Origin: Minisyncoccota bacterium
GTDB taxonomy: Bacteria > Patescibacteriota > Minisyncoccia > Minisyncoccales > JAQTVQ01
DNA length: 32,841 nt
NCBI GenBank assembly: GCA_028706715.1
Contig: JAQTVQ010000007.1
Coordinates: 11,411-44,251, forward strand
Direction of reading: 5' to 3'
The translations under genes and the position numbers were made by a program. Position 1 is the stretch's first letter, and the number at the start of each line of letters is the position of its first letter. The notes under the pieces are model-generated. The model saw only the letters and a program-made list of their open reading frames with translations, ran no database searches and was not told the origin of the DNA. Below, in pieces: positions 6,745-17,229 of the stretch.

Positions 6745-8013
6745 TTAAAAATTATTTAACAAATTAATAAATTTTTCTTCTTTTTCAAACGGACCCACCA
6801 AAGCTAAATTGAGTTTTTCCGGCTTAAAAATATCTTGGGCAACAGCCAGTATCTCTTCGGCTGTTACATTGTCAATTTTAGCAAATAACTGCTCCGGAGT
6901 TAAGATTTCTCCTTCAAACAGCTCCTGTTCGGCGCAGAAAGAAGCCAAAGCATCGGAAGACTCCAGCGCCATCACAGATCTTCCTTTAATTATCTCTTTC
7001 GCTTTTTTAAGCTCTTCATTTTCCACTTTCTCTCGGGAAATTATTTTATATTCTTTTAATATGGCGGAGATTCCTTCTTCTATCCTGGAATTATCAAGGC
7101 CTATTCTAGTCGCTAAATATCCGGCATCCGGATCCAGCAAGCATTCCGTGGACAGATAGTAAGAAAGGCCGAGTTTTTCCCTCACATTCATAAACATTCT
7201 TGAGCTCATCCCTTTTCCCAAGATTACGCTTAAAAGCTTTAAAGCGTATTTTCTGCCGTCAAAAACATTAAAAGCTCTCACTCCCAAAAACATATGAGCC
7301 TGATCGGTTTTCTTCTGGCGGAGAAGAACCATAGGCTTGTCTTGAGAATCCAAAACTTTTTCTTTTTGGCAAGGCTCTCTTTCTTCAAAAGATCCAAAAT
7401 ATTCTTGAACTTTGGCCAAGGCTTCTTCTTCTCCAACTCCCCCGGCGATACATACTACAGTATTGGATGGAGAATATTTTTTTTCTTTGTAATCAACCAA
7501 TTTTTTTCTGTTGATAGCGGCGATGCTCTCTTTACTCCCGAGAATTAATCTTCCTGCAGGACAATCTCCGTAAAGAAGCTTTGACCAAAAATCCTCAACC
7601 AATATTTGAGGATTGTCCATACACATATTAAATTCTTCCGTAATCACTTTTCTTTCTTTTTCTATCTCTTTTTCCGGCAAAAGAGGATTTAAAAAAATAT
7701 CAGCGATAAAATCAAGGGCCAGTTCAAAATTTTCATTCCGCGTCTTCGCCCAATATCCCGTGCAGTCATATCCTGTAAAGGCGTTAAAAATTCCACCGAC
7801 TTTTTCCATTGTCTCCGCAATATCCTTTTTGTTCGGTCTTTTTTTGCTGCCGTTAAAAATCATATGTTCCAAGAAATGGGAAATTCCGTTATCTTCTTTT
7901 GTTTCGTGTTTGGCTCCCGCTCCCGTCAAGGCTAAAACCGCCGCAGTTTGGCTGGACGGCAGGGGAACGACGACGACTCTCAATCCATTTTTTAAAGTAG
8001 TTTTTTTGTACAT
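6745..8013 (-). CDS. M16 family zinc metallopeptidase
   Basis: HFLEHMIFNGSKKRP (HxxEH) and M16 family architecture. Confidence 0.93.
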   Translation of the reverse strand: MYKKTTLKNGLRVVVVPLPSSQTAAVLALTGAGAKHETKEDNGISHFLEHMIFNGSKKRPNKKDIAETMEKVGGIFNAFTGYDCTGYWAKTRNENFELALDFIADIFLNPLLPEKEIEKERKVITEEFNMCMDNPQILVEDFWSKLLYGDCPAGRLILGSKESIAAINRKKLVDYKEKKYSPSNTVVCIAGGVGEEEALAKVQEYFGSFEEREPCQKEKVLDSQDKPMVLLRQKKTDQAHMFLGVRAFNVFDGRKYALKLLSVILGKGMSSRMFMNVREKLGLSYYLSTECLLDPDAGYLATRIGLDNSRIEEGISAILKEYKIISREKVENEELKKAKEIIKGRSVMALESSDALASFCAEQELFEGEILTPEQLFAKIDNVTAEEILAVAQDIFKPEKLNLALVGPFEKEEKFINLLNNF

Positions 8014-8051
8014 CCGGCTAATAAGATTAAAAATTTAATATTTAAGATTAA

Positions 8052-9479
8052 TCAGCATCCGAATTTCTCTTTTAACAGTCCCGCTAAATCGCTTATTCCC
8101 ACTCTCTCCTGCTCCATAGTATCTCTGTCGCGCAAAGTAACGCAATCGTCTTGCAGCGTTTCAAAATCTATCGTAATTGCATACGGAACGCCTATTTCGT
8201 CCAAACGGCGATAGCGCCGGCCGATTGATCCGGTTTCGTCATACTTGCACATAAAATATTTCTTCAGCTCTTCGTGAATTTCTTTGGCTTTATCAACCAA
8301 TTCCGGCTTGTTTTTTAAAAGAGGCAAAACGGCAGCCTTAACGGGCGCCAAACTTTTAGTAAAACGCAAAACCGTTTCCGCTTCTTTTGCGGATTCCGTG
8401 GTTTGAGTCCTTCCTCCTTTAATCTCTTCAAAAGAATCGCATAAGACTGCAAAGAAAAGCCTTTCCACTCCGCAAGAAGGCTCTATCACATAAGGAATAT
8501 AAGAGCTTTTATCCGACTCGTCAAAATATTGCAAATCCGTTCCTGAAAACTTTTGATGGCGTCCAAGATCAAAGTCGCGGCGATTGGCAATTCCTTCTAT
8601 TTCCGACCACCCCCAAGGAAATTTATATTCAACATCAACGCACGCCTTGGCGTAATGGGCCAGTTCATCCGGGCGATGAGGCCTGAATCTCAAGTTTTCT
8701 TTTTTTAACCCCAAATCTTCCTCATACCAGCGCATTCTTTCTTTGGTCCAATATTCAAAAGCCTTGTCGTCTTCGCCGGGCTTGACAAAATACTCCAGTT
8801 CCATCTGCTCAAACTCGCGGCTTCGGAAAATGAAATTGCCGGGAGTAATTTCGTTGCGAAAAGCTTTTCCGATTTGGGCTATTCCAAAAGGAAGCTTAAC
8901 TCTTTGAGTATCAAGAATATTTTTATAGCTGGCAAAAATCCCTTGAGCCGTCTCCGGACGCAAATAAGCGAGAGAAGCGCTGTCTTCGGCCGGACCCACA
9001 AAAGTTCTGAACATCAAATTAAATTTGCGGGGAGCGGCAAGTTCTCCTCCGCAATCAGGACATTTGGCGTTAGCCAAGACTTTGGCCATTTGGCTGATAT
9101 CCGCCGTATCTTTGACTTCCTCTTCACTAAATCCAAGATTTTTAAGCGTGCCGTCGTCTCTTAATTTTTCCATTAAATGATCCGCTCTAAACCTTTTATG
9201 GCAGCCCTTGCATTCCGACAAAGGATCGGAAAATTCGGTGGTATGTCCGGAAGCTTCCCATATTTTCGGACTCATGATAATTGAGCTGTCCAACCCGACA
9301 ATATCGTTTCTTTTTTGAACCAAAGCTTTCCGCCAAGCTTTCTTGATGTTATTTTTCAGCTCGGCTCCCAAAGGTCCAAAATCAAAAAACCCTCCAAACC
9401 CTCCGTAAATTTCAGAACTGGGAAAAACAAATCCCCTTCTCTTAATCAAAGAAAGAATTTTTTCTGTTGTGTCCTCCAT
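8052..9479 (-). CDS. glyQS: Glycyl-tRNA synthetase (single-chain, alpha2 type)
   Basis: GFVFPSSEIYGGFGGFFDFGPLGAELKNNIKKAW; FRNEITPGNFIFRSREFEQMELEYF. Confidence 0.96.
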   Translation of the reverse strand: MEDTTEKILSLIKRRGFVFPSSEIYGGFGGFFDFGPLGAELKNNIKKAWRKALVQKRNDIVGLDSSIIMSPKIWEASGHTTEFSDPLSECKGCHKRFRADHLMEKLRDDGTLKNLGFSEEEVKDTADISQMAKVLANAKCPDCGGELAAPRKFNLMFRTFVGPAEDSASLAYLRPETAQGIFASYKNILDTQRVKLPFGIAQIGKAFRNEITPGNFIFRSREFEQMELEYFVKPGEDDKAFEYWTKERMRWYEEDLGLKKENLRFRPHRPDELAHYAKACVDVEYKFPWGWSEIEGIANRRDFDLGRHQKFSGTDLQYFDESDKSSYIPYVIEPSCGVERLFFAVLCDSFEEIKGGRTQTTESAKEAETVLRFTKSLAPVKAAVLPLLKNKPELVDKAKEIHEELKKYFMCKYDETGSIGRRYRRLDEIGVPYAITIDFETLQDDCVTLRDRDTMEQERVGISDLAGLLKEKFGC

Positions 9480-9551
9480 AATATTGCAACCTGTTCTGTT
9501 CCTTTTTTCCTTTTTTGGCTTTTGCCTGCGGAATTAAAGTTTTAGAAGGTT

Positions 9552-11207
9552 TTATTGGCTGTTAGATTGATTATTATCTTTAACTTGTATCCGTAATTCC
9601 TGTATTTCGGAATATAAAGAAGTTTTAGTCCATTGGTCTTCTCCCGAAACTTGGACCGTGCCCAAGGCAAGAACTTCTTTCCCGGCGTCTTCGGCCCTAG
9701 GTATGACAGAAAGTTGGAAGGCGCATAATTTCGGTTCTGTTAAAATCCCCAGGCCGGCTTCCGCATCTCCTGCCTGCCATAATATTTCTCTTGACTCGGA
9801 GTCATAAGTAAGTCCGGAATTTTCTTCGGGCCAAACTTTTCCGGTAAAAATCGCTCCTTCCGGCAAAATAGCCCTAAGTTTTATATTGTTAACGCTGTTA
9901 TAAGAATTGGAAATTTTCCAAACAACGGCAAAAGTGTTGGCTTCTCCCGGGTTCAAAGGCAGGGATCCTCCGCTTACAAAATATTTGCTATCCAAAGAAG
10001 TTTCCTGCTCTCCTTTAAGAGTGGAAGAAATTTTATTGGTAAAACTTTCGGACAGCTGGCTTATCGTAACTTTGTTTTTAATCTCCGGGTTTTTGTCCGC
10101 CGCGGTTTCAACCGGCCACTCGTCTTTTAATTCTATCCAAAATTCCGCCTTGCCTTCTTCTCCTTTGTCCAAATATTGCAGCTGGGGATTTTTTTTGCCG
10201 TCCCAAATGATAGAACTGTCTCCCTTGCCGAAATCACCTTCCGGAGCCTTGATGGAATAGAAATCAAAGCTTTCTCCTTCCAATCGGGAAATCAAGACCA
10301 AATCGGTCAAGGGTTCTTCCCCTATGTTGCGGAAAAATATTTCATAGTGAAGAATGTCTCCCGGCACCGCCGTATATTGCGGACTGTTGTTGATGCTCTG
10401 CGTAATGTAAAGATCGGGAACGGAAATTTCCACGCCTTTTATATCCTCTTTCAACAGGATAAAATCATCATCTTGCCATATTCCGATTTGAGCTTTAAAT
10501 ATCTTTTGCTCTTTCACTTCTCCGCTGACCTTGCCGGTAACTTCTATCCTTCCTCCTTCCCCCTCGTTAAGGTTGGAAATATTCCATTGCGTTTGGTCTA
10601 TGGCTTGAGGCTTGGCTGACACGAAATCAAAGCCTGAAGGATATTGGATCTTACAAGTCAAATCGGACAAAGGGTAAGAAATGTTAGACCAATAGTTTAT
10701 TTTAAAAGTAAAAGCCTTGCCTGCCGCGATTGAAGACGGCACGTCAAGCGCAAAGCTTAAAGAAGCTTTTTCCACGATAGTGGTAAAGGTCGTAGAAACT
10801 TCATTGCGCGTGTTCAGCCCCTTCGGCTGGAAAGTCAAAACCGCTTTGGCCGTCTTTGCTTCTCCTTCCTTTCCCAAAAGACGGGCCGGAAAAGTAAAGA
10901 TACGCTCTTCTCCGGGGTAAATATCTCCTTTCAGCTGGGATGACGACATTCTTTGTATTCTGTTGAATCCCTCTTCTAAGATTGAATTTTGAGGAAATTC
11001 AAAAGAAAGTTCCGGGTTCTCCGCCCTGACAGTGCCATTATTTTTGAACTTAACAATATATTCAACTTCATCTCCCAAGGAAGCGTTTTGCGGCCCCAAA
11101 ATTTCAATTTTAATGGTCTCCTTGGAATAAGAGCTTTGGTTCCACAGATAAAAACTGCCTCCCAAAATTAAGATAAGAATTGCAAAAATGAGAATAATTT
11201 TTTTCAT
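9552..11207 (-). CDS. Secreted/membrane-anchored protein with DUF11-like conserved repeat domains
   Basis: N-terminal signal/TM (KKIILIFAILILILGGSFYLW); repeats such as PGDILHYEIFFRNIGEEPLTDLVLISRL. Confidence 0.75.
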   Translation of the reverse strand: MKKIILIFAILILILGGSFYLWNQSSYSKETIKIEILGPQNASLGDEVEYIVKFKNNGTVRAENPELSFEFPQNSILEEGFNRIQRMSSSQLKGDIYPGEERIFTFPARLLGKEGEAKTAKAVLTFQPKGLNTRNEVSTTFTTIVEKASLSFALDVPSSIAAGKAFTFKINYWSNISYPLSDLTCKIQYPSGFDFVSAKPQAIDQTQWNISNLNEGEGGRIEVTGKVSGEVKEQKIFKAQIGIWQDDDFILLKEDIKGVEISVPDLYITQSINNSPQYTAVPGDILHYEIFFRNIGEEPLTDLVLISRLEGESFDFYSIKAPEGDFGKGDSSIIWDGKKNPQLQYLDKGEEGKAEFWIELKDEWPVETAADKNPEIKNKVTISQLSESFTNKISSTLKGEQETSLDSKYFVSGGSLPLNPGEANTFAVVWKISNSYNSVNNIKLRAILPEGAIFTGKVWPEENSGLTYDSESREILWQAGDAEAGLGILTEPKLCAFQLSVIPRAEDAGKEVLALGTVQVSGEDQWTKTSLYSEIQELRIQVKDNNQSNSQ

Positions 11208-11262
11208 TTTTATTGCCTCAAAGGCTGCGATTTAAACAATTTGGATAAAAAGAGCCTTTATT

Positions 11263-14139
11263 TTATTTTTTATTAATTTTAATGCCAAGCCAAAGTTCTT
11301 CGCCGTTAATTTTCAATTTCTTTTGTCCTGTAACGCTTGGGTCTTCTTCTCTCTTTTCAACGGCATCGGCGATTACTTCTTTGGCTAAAAATTTTGCATT
11401 TTTTTCCACCATCCGGCAAATTTCTTCTCCTCCGTTAAATCTTACCAAAATTTTGTCGTTTGGGGTAAGCCCGGCCTCTTTTCTTATCTGTTGAACTTGT
11501 CTAATAATCTCGCGAAGGTCTCCCTCTTCTTTTAAATCAGGGGTAATTTCAAAATCAAGCTCTATATCGTTTTCAATTTCTTTGCAAAAAGAAATCTTTT
11601 TAATATTTGTTTCTTCTTTTATCAGTTTATGGAAAGACTCGTTTTTTTGTATATTCTCCATGGCCTTTTTTATTTTAAGCTCTGCCAAGGGCTGTTTTAC
11701 TTTTATCCCTTTTTCGGACCTCAAGCGCAAGACTTCAGCCACTATTTTTCTTGTTTCATCCATATCTTCTTCCAGCTCCTTGCTGATAAAATCGCTGTTT
11801 GCTTCAGGCCAATCGGACAAATGGACGGACTCTTTTTCTCCTCCTATCGTTTTATAAATATATTCTGAAACAAAAGGAGCGAACGGAGCCATTATTTTGG
11901 CAGTTTGAAAAATAACATAGCCGAATGTTTTTATTCCTTCGGAATCTCCCTCTTTGAACCTTTGCCGAGATCTTCTTAAATACCAGGTAGAAAGGCCGTT
12001 GATAAATTCCTCAATTTTTCTTGCGGAAGAAACGACATCGTAATTATCCATTTTTTCGGTAACTTCTTTGATAAAAAGATTAAGCTTTGACAAAATCCAT
12101 TTATCCAAAATATGCCCGCTTTCAGGCAAAGAAAAATCAACCGTTCCTTCTTTTCGGTATGTTTTATAAAAAGAATAAACATTCAAAAGCAGTAAAATAT
12201 TTTTTTGGTAAGTTTCTTTAAGTTCTTTTTCGGAAAAAAACAAATCTTCTCCCTTCATAACCAAAGAAGACATCAAATAAAGCCTTAAAGAATCGGCTCC
12301 GTATTTTTCAATCGCTTCCCACGGATCGGGAAAATTCTTTTTTGACTTGGAAAGCTTTTCTCCTTTTTCGTTTAAAACCGTTCCTGTGGTAACGACATTT
12401 TCAAAAGGAATTTTATCAAACAAAATAGCCGACATTACGTGCATAACATAGAACCATGCCCTTGTTTGGGCGATATATTCAGCCACGAACTGCGCAGGCA
12501 GGCGTTTTTCAAAAGCTTCTTTATTCTCAAAAGGATAATGCAGTTCTGCAAAAGGCATAGAAGAAGACTCCACCCAGCAGTCAATAACTTCCGGGACTCT
12601 TTCCATCTCTTCTCCGCATTCGCATTGAATTTTAACGCCGTCAATAAACGGCCTATGCAAATCTTCAATTTTTGTCCCGCTAAGCTCTTCCAGCTCGGCG
12701 ACAGAGCCGATAACTTTCATCTCTTTGCATTTCTCACATCGCCAAATAGGCATCGGAGAAGCCCAATAACGATTTCTAGAAATATTCCAATCAGGAGCGG
12801 ATTCAAGGCCTTTTAAGAAGCGGCCGTATTTCAGGTGGTTTGGATGCCAGCTGATTTTTTCGTTAAGTTCAACCAGCCGGTCTTTTATTTTTTGGATATT
12901 AATAAACCAAGCGGGAATGGCATTATAATACAAAGCCGTTCCGCATCTCCAGCAAAAAGGATAAGGATGGACGGTTTTTTCTTTTTTATAAAGCAATCCT
13001 CTCTCTGCCAGTTCTTTTTTCACAAATTCGTCGGCTTCTTTGAATTTTTTCCCTTGAATAAATTCCGGAGAATCTTCAATAAATTTTCCTTTGCCGTCCA
13101 GCAAGGATAAAACCGGCAAGCCGTATTTTGCTCCAAGTTTGTAATCGTCCTCGCCGTAAGCCGGAGCAATATGCACAATTCCGGTTCCGTCTTCCGCTGT
13201 CACAAAATCAGCGGACAAAACTTTGTAAGATTTCTCTGCTTCTTCCTCGCTTAAGCCAGCTTTGTAAAGAGGCTCATATTCAAGGCCTGCCAGATCTCCT
13301 CCTTTAAATTCTTTTATAATTTTCTTGTCCAGCCCGTAATTTGACGCCCTATTCTTGGCAATAATAAATTTTTCTTCTCCTTCTTTTGCCAAGACATAAG
13401 AGAATTCGGGATTGACGGCCAAAGCAAGATTGGACGGCAGCGTCCACGGAGTTGTCGTCCAAGCCAATATGGAAGCTCCGGAAAAATCGGAACCGTTTTT
13501 GATTTTAAATTTGACTATTACGGATTCTTCTTCCAGCTCTTTATAGCTGTTGTCCATTGCCACTTCAAAATTGGACAAAGGAGTCTCGCATCTCGGACAA
13601 TAGAGCAAAACTTTTTTGCCCTCGTAAATCAGCCCTTTTGCCCATATTTCTTTAATCGCCCACCAAACGGATTCAATATAAGAACTGTCCATTGTTTTGT
13701 ATGAGTTTTCAAAATCAATGAACCGGCCGATTCTTTCAATCATTTTCCCCCATTCATTGGCATAAGTTAAAACATTCTCCCTGCAGGTTCGGTTAAAAAC
13801 ATCTATGCCTATTTCTTCAATCTGCTTCTTCCCGGAAATTTTCAGCTTTTCTTCAACAATGTTTTCTATAGGCAATCCATGGCAGTCCCAGCCCCAGCGC
13901 CGGGCGACATAACGCCCTTTCATTGTCCAATAGCGGGGAACCACATCCTTAATAGTTGAGGCCAAAATATGGCCATAGTGAGGCAAGCCGGTGGCAAAAG
14001 GAGGCCCGTCGTAAAAATTAAAAACAGGACAATTTTTTCTTTGTTCCAAGGATTTTTCAAAAATTCTTTTATCCTTCCAAAATTCTATGATTTGTTTTTC
14101 CCTCGTGGAAGGATTTTTATCTCCTTCTTCAAAAAACAT
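11263..14139 (-). CDS. ileS: Isoleucyl-tRNA synthetase
   Basis: YDGPPFATGLPHYGHILASTIKD, GWDCHGLPIE, KLSKSKKNFPDP. Confidence 0.97.
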   Translation of the reverse strand: MFFEEGDKNPSTREKQIIEFWKDKRIFEKSLEQRKNCPVFNFYDGPPFATGLPHYGHILASTIKDVVPRYWTMKGRYVARRWGWDCHGLPIENIVEEKLKISGKKQIEEIGIDVFNRTCRENVLTYANEWGKMIERIGRFIDFENSYKTMDSSYIESVWWAIKEIWAKGLIYEGKKVLLYCPRCETPLSNFEVAMDNSYKELEEESVIVKFKIKNGSDFSGASILAWTTTPWTLPSNLALAVNPEFSYVLAKEGEEKFIIAKNRASNYGLDKKIIKEFKGGDLAGLEYEPLYKAGLSEEEAEKSYKVLSADFVTAEDGTGIVHIAPAYGEDDYKLGAKYGLPVLSLLDGKGKFIEDSPEFIQGKKFKEADEFVKKELAERGLLYKKEKTVHPYPFCWRCGTALYYNAIPAWFINIQKIKDRLVELNEKISWHPNHLKYGRFLKGLESAPDWNISRNRYWASPMPIWRCEKCKEMKVIGSVAELEELSGTKIEDLHRPFIDGVKIQCECGEEMERVPEVIDCWVESSSMPFAELHYPFENKEAFEKRLPAQFVAEYIAQTRAWFYVMHVMSAILFDKIPFENVVTTGTVLNEKGEKLSKSKKNFPDPWEAIEKYGADSLRLYLMSSLVMKGEDLFFSEKELKETYQKNILLLLNVYSFYKTYRKEGTVDFSLPESGHILDKWILSKLNLFIKEVTEKMDNYDVVSSARKIEEFINGLSTWYLRRSRQRFKEGDSEGIKTFGYVIFQTAKIMAPFAPFVSEYIYKTIGGEKESVHLSDWPEANSDFISKELEEDMDETRKIVAEVLRLRSEKGIKVKQPLAELKIKKAMENIQKNESFHKLIKEETNIKKISFCKEIENDIELDFEITPDLKEEGDLREIIRQVQQIRKEAGLTPNDKILVRFNGGEEICRMVEKNAKFLAKEVIADAVEKREEDPSVTGQKKLKINGEELWLGIKINKK

Positions 14140-14428
14140 ATTGCCGGCTTTTTCAAAAATTTAAAAATTATAAATAGACTCGCTATTCAGTGCATAAATT
14201 CATTTCTATCCATACAAATTTGCCTATTTTTAGACAAATTAAAACCCGATTCCATCTTGATTAGAGAAAAAATATATCGTAAGCCTATACAATTTGTCCT
14301 CTATAAATTCCTTAGCATTTTTGCCTCTTTTTGACAATTCCACAAAAAAGATAAAAAGCGGTCAAAATGGCCTCCTTAATAAAGATTAAACCGGCCGAAG
14401 TTGGTCCTTATCCATCTTTCGTCGGTTT

Positions 14429-16171
14429 TTACATTTTTTTAGGAATTTTTATGCCTAAAAGACTTAAGGAAATTCCTAAAATTTGGACTACTGCTTCGGT
14501 TAGAGATAAACGGAAATCTTTTTCTTTGGATTTTAAAATCGGGCATTTTTCGTAAAATAAATTGTATTTTTGCGCCAGTTCGTAAGCGAAACTGCATAAA
14601 AGATTAGGCGAAAATGTTTTGGCCGCTTCGGCAACTATTTCGGAAAACTTGAAAAGCGCGCCCAAAACCGCCCTCTCCTCCAAAGAAAGCTTACAGAGGC
14701 CCGGCCTCTGTAATGTTTTTGCTTTGTTTATAAGGCTTTGGCAGCGCACGGCCGTATATTGCAGGTAAGGAGCGGAATTTCCTTTGAGATTAAGCATCCT
14801 GTCCCAATCAAAAATAATTCCTTTGGAATAATGCTGGGAAAGGTCGTTGTATTTTATCGCGCCAATGCCTATTATCTTGGAAAGTTCTTCTTTTTCTTCG
14901 GGTAGAATCTTGCTTTGCTCCGATGCTTCAATCAATTTTCCGGCGCGCATAATTGCTTCTTCCAAAACCTCTTCCAAATGGATAGTTTGGCCTTTGCGAG
15001 TTGAAAATTTTCCTTCAGACGCACGGTAAAGCCCATGGGCTACATGGATAAGCCGATCTTCTTCTGCCCAGCCCAAGAGTTCGGCGGCCAAAAAAACTTG
15101 GCGAATATGCAAATTTTGCTCCACTCCGACCTCATAGACAAACAATTCCGGCTTCCATTTGTCAATACGGTATTTTAAAGCGGCCAAATCTCTGGCAAAA
15201 TAGGTTGAGGCCTCGTCCGACTTCAAAAGCATAGCCGGAGGCAGATCGTCCTTTGGATATTCAAAAATCAAAGCTCCTTGGCTTTGTTTGGCAAATCCTT
15301 TTTTCTTGGCTTCTTTTATAACGGACTCTGTTTTATCCAAATAAAAACTTTCTCCTATCGCGTTGTCTATTTTTATTCCAAGGAGATCATAAATTTTAGC
15401 AAATTCCTCCATACTGATTTTTACGCAGGCATTCCAAATTGTTTTGGCGGCTTTATCTCCCTGTTCCAATTTTTTAAACCATTCCCGGGCAGATTCTATC
15501 ATTTCAGGATTATTTTCCGCTTCTTGATGAAAGTCCACATATATTTTCTCAAGCTCCGCAATAGTTAAACCGGCCAGCTCTTTGGAGTAATCTTTTAGAG
15601 GCAAATCCTTTAATTTTTTCTCAAATATCTGATAGCTTAATTTGCCATACTGCGTTCCCCAGTCCCCCAAATGATTGTCGCCAATCGCTTTCCAGCCCAA
15701 AAATTCATATAAATTATATATGGCCTGGCCTATAATTGTTGATCGCAAATGGCCGATACCGAACGGTTTGGCAATATTAACCGAAGAATAGTCAATTAAA
15801 ACGGTTTTGCCGTTCTTTTTGCCGCGGCCGTAGTCTTTCCCCTCTTCCAATATTTTTTCCATCTCTTTCAGCAAAAACTTTTCAGAAACAAAAAAATTTA
15901 TAAATCCGGGAGAAGCAATTTCAATTTTTTCAAACTCTTTCGGCTGCTGCTTTTCTATTTCTTCTTTTAAAATGGAAGCCGCTTCCATCGGGCTTTTTTT
16001 GATTATTTTTGCCGCCTGCAAAGCCAAGCCTGTCGCATAATCTCCCCGGCCGTAATCGGGATATTCTATTTTTATTTTAGCCAAATCAAAGTCGGCCGGA
16101 AAACGGCCTTCTTCTTGCAAAGACTCAATGGACTTTTCCAAATATTCCAAAATTTTCTCTTTCATCTGCAT
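14429..16171 (-). CDS. argS: Arginyl-tRNA synthetase
   Basis: VNIAKPFGIGHLRSTIIG, LGDWGTQYG, C-terminal DALR-like domain. Confidence 0.96.
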   Translation of the reverse strand: MQMKEKILEYLEKSIESLQEEGRFPADFDLAKIKIEYPDYGRGDYATGLALQAAKIIKKSPMEAASILKEEIEKQQPKEFEKIEIASPGFINFFVSEKFLLKEMEKILEEGKDYGRGKKNGKTVLIDYSSVNIAKPFGIGHLRSTIIGQAIYNLYEFLGWKAIGDNHLGDWGTQYGKLSYQIFEKKLKDLPLKDYSKELAGLTIAELEKIYVDFHQEAENNPEMIESAREWFKKLEQGDKAAKTIWNACVKISMEEFAKIYDLLGIKIDNAIGESFYLDKTESVIKEAKKKGFAKQSQGALIFEYPKDDLPPAMLLKSDEASTYFARDLAALKYRIDKWKPELFVYEVGVEQNLHIRQVFLAAELLGWAEEDRLIHVAHGLYRASEGKFSTRKGQTIHLEEVLEEAIMRAGKLIEASEQSKILPEEKEELSKIIGIGAIKYNDLSQHYSKGIIFDWDRMLNLKGNSAPYLQYTAVRCQSLINKAKTLQRPGLCKLSLEERAVLGALFKFSEIVAEAAKTFSPNLLCSFAYELAQKYNLFYEKCPILKSKEKDFRLSLTEAVVQILGISLSLLGIKIPKKM

Positions 16172-16277
16172 TTTTTAATCTTAACGGATTTTGTTTAAAA
16201 TTCAAAGAAGCCCGCCGATAAACAGCGATTTTTTGAGAGATAAGAGAATTTTTGGGATTTAAAAATGCGAAAAGCGG

Positions 16278-16307
16278 TGGACAAGCATTAATTAAACGGT
16301 TTAAGAT
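16278..16307 (+). promoter_or_regulatory. Possible smpB promoter close to the start codon
   Basis: TGGACA (16278-16283), 18 nt, TAAGAT (16302-16307), 6 nt to ATG. Confidence 0.45.
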
Positions 16308-16313
16308 AAATCT

Positions 16314-16775
16314 ATGAAAATTATTTCCGAAAACAGAAAAGCAAAATTTGATTATGAGATCCTTGATCGGTTTGACGCCGGGATTGTTTTGAACGGACAG
16401 GAAGTTAAATCAATAAAAACAAGCGGCGCCAGCCTGAACGGCACATATGTCGCTTTTCAACAGGATAAAAGGGTTAAGCATCCGGAGTTATTTTGGGTAG
16501 GAGCCAATGTCCCCCCTTATCAGCCAGGAAATATTATGTCCAATTACGATACGCACAGGCCGAGAAAACTGCTTTTGAATAGGAAAGAAATCAATTATTT
16601 AATAGGAAAAACAAAGGTTAAAGGCTTGACTTTGGTGCCCTTAAAGTTGTATGATGAGAACGCTAAATTGAAGCTTGAGTTTGGTATTGGAAGAGGAAGA
16701 AAGAAGGCCAACAAAAAGGAACTTCTTAAAACTCGCGATGCCGAACGAGAAATGAGGAGAGCCCTCGTAAGATAA
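16314..16775 (+). CDS. smpB: SsrA-binding protein
   Basis: MKIISENRKAKFDYEILDRFDAGIVLNGQEVKSIKTSGASLNGTYV; adjacent to tmRNA. Confidence 0.96.
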   Translation: MKIISENRKAKFDYEILDRFDAGIVLNGQEVKSIKTSGASLNGTYVAFQQDKRVKHPELFWVGANVPPYQPGNIMSNYDTHRPRKLLLNRKEINYLIGKTKVKGLTLVPLKLYDENAKLKLEFGIGRGRKKANKKELLKTRDAEREMRRALVR

Positions 16776-16781
16776 AGACGC

Positions 16782-17130
16782 GGGGGCGATTGTTTTGACA
16801 GAAAAATTCTTTTCAAAGCAAGCAAGCCGAGCTTGATAAGCGGCTCGCAAATATGCTTATCAAAAGTATAAGTGCCAACTTATTCAAAAAACCCGCATTA
16901 GCTTTAGCTTAATGCCATCCGCCAGCCGATTCTCAATAAGCTTCAGCGGGTGTCGATCATTGAGATAGGCAGCTGTCTTTCCTAAAACAGCAGCCGAACA
17001 GGCTTAGGATAGAAAAGCTGAAATTTTTGCCTGTTGCATATTCAGTTTTTCAAAAAATCAAAACAGGCTAAGCTTGTAGAAAACTTTGGATAATTTTTTT
17101 GGACGGGGTTTCAATACCCCCGCCTCCACC
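16782..17130 (+). ncRNA. ssrA: Transfer-messenger RNA; tag ORF 16874-16912 encodes ANLFKKPALALA*
   Basis: 5' GGGGGCG pairs with 3' CGCCTCC; 3' end GGACGGGGTTTCAATACCCCCGCCTCCACC; tag ORF GCC AAC TTA TTC AAA AAA CCC GCA TTA GCT TTA GCT TAA; next to smpB. Confidence 0.93.
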
Positions 17131-17229
17131 TCGTAAGCTTAATTTTTGCTTTAGACTTAAAGATGTCCCCTTTAAGCAAAATTATTTAAAAAGAATTAAA
17201 TTTAAAAAGAATTTATTAAGAGGATATAC

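Noticed and set aside
7613-8038. 141-aa + strand ORF
   Set aside because: Antisense to the M16 peptidase, whose HxxEH motif supports the - strand frame.
10176-10619. 147-aa + strand ORF
   Set aside because: Antisense shadow of the DUF11-like gene; no recognisable motifs or initiation signals.
14140-14428. Possible T-box or leader peptide in the 289-nt argS-ileS gap
   Set aside because: SD-like AAGGAGG with a 17-codon TTG ORF and hairpin aaccg/cggtt exist, but there is no T-box consensus, no Ile codon run and no clear terminator ahead of ileS on the - strand.
17145-17180. Terminator between ssrA and infC
   Set aside because: Two competing 7-bp pairings (tttgctt/aagcaaa, cttaaag/ctttaag) exist but the following ATTATTT is a poor U-tract; left as unassigned structure.
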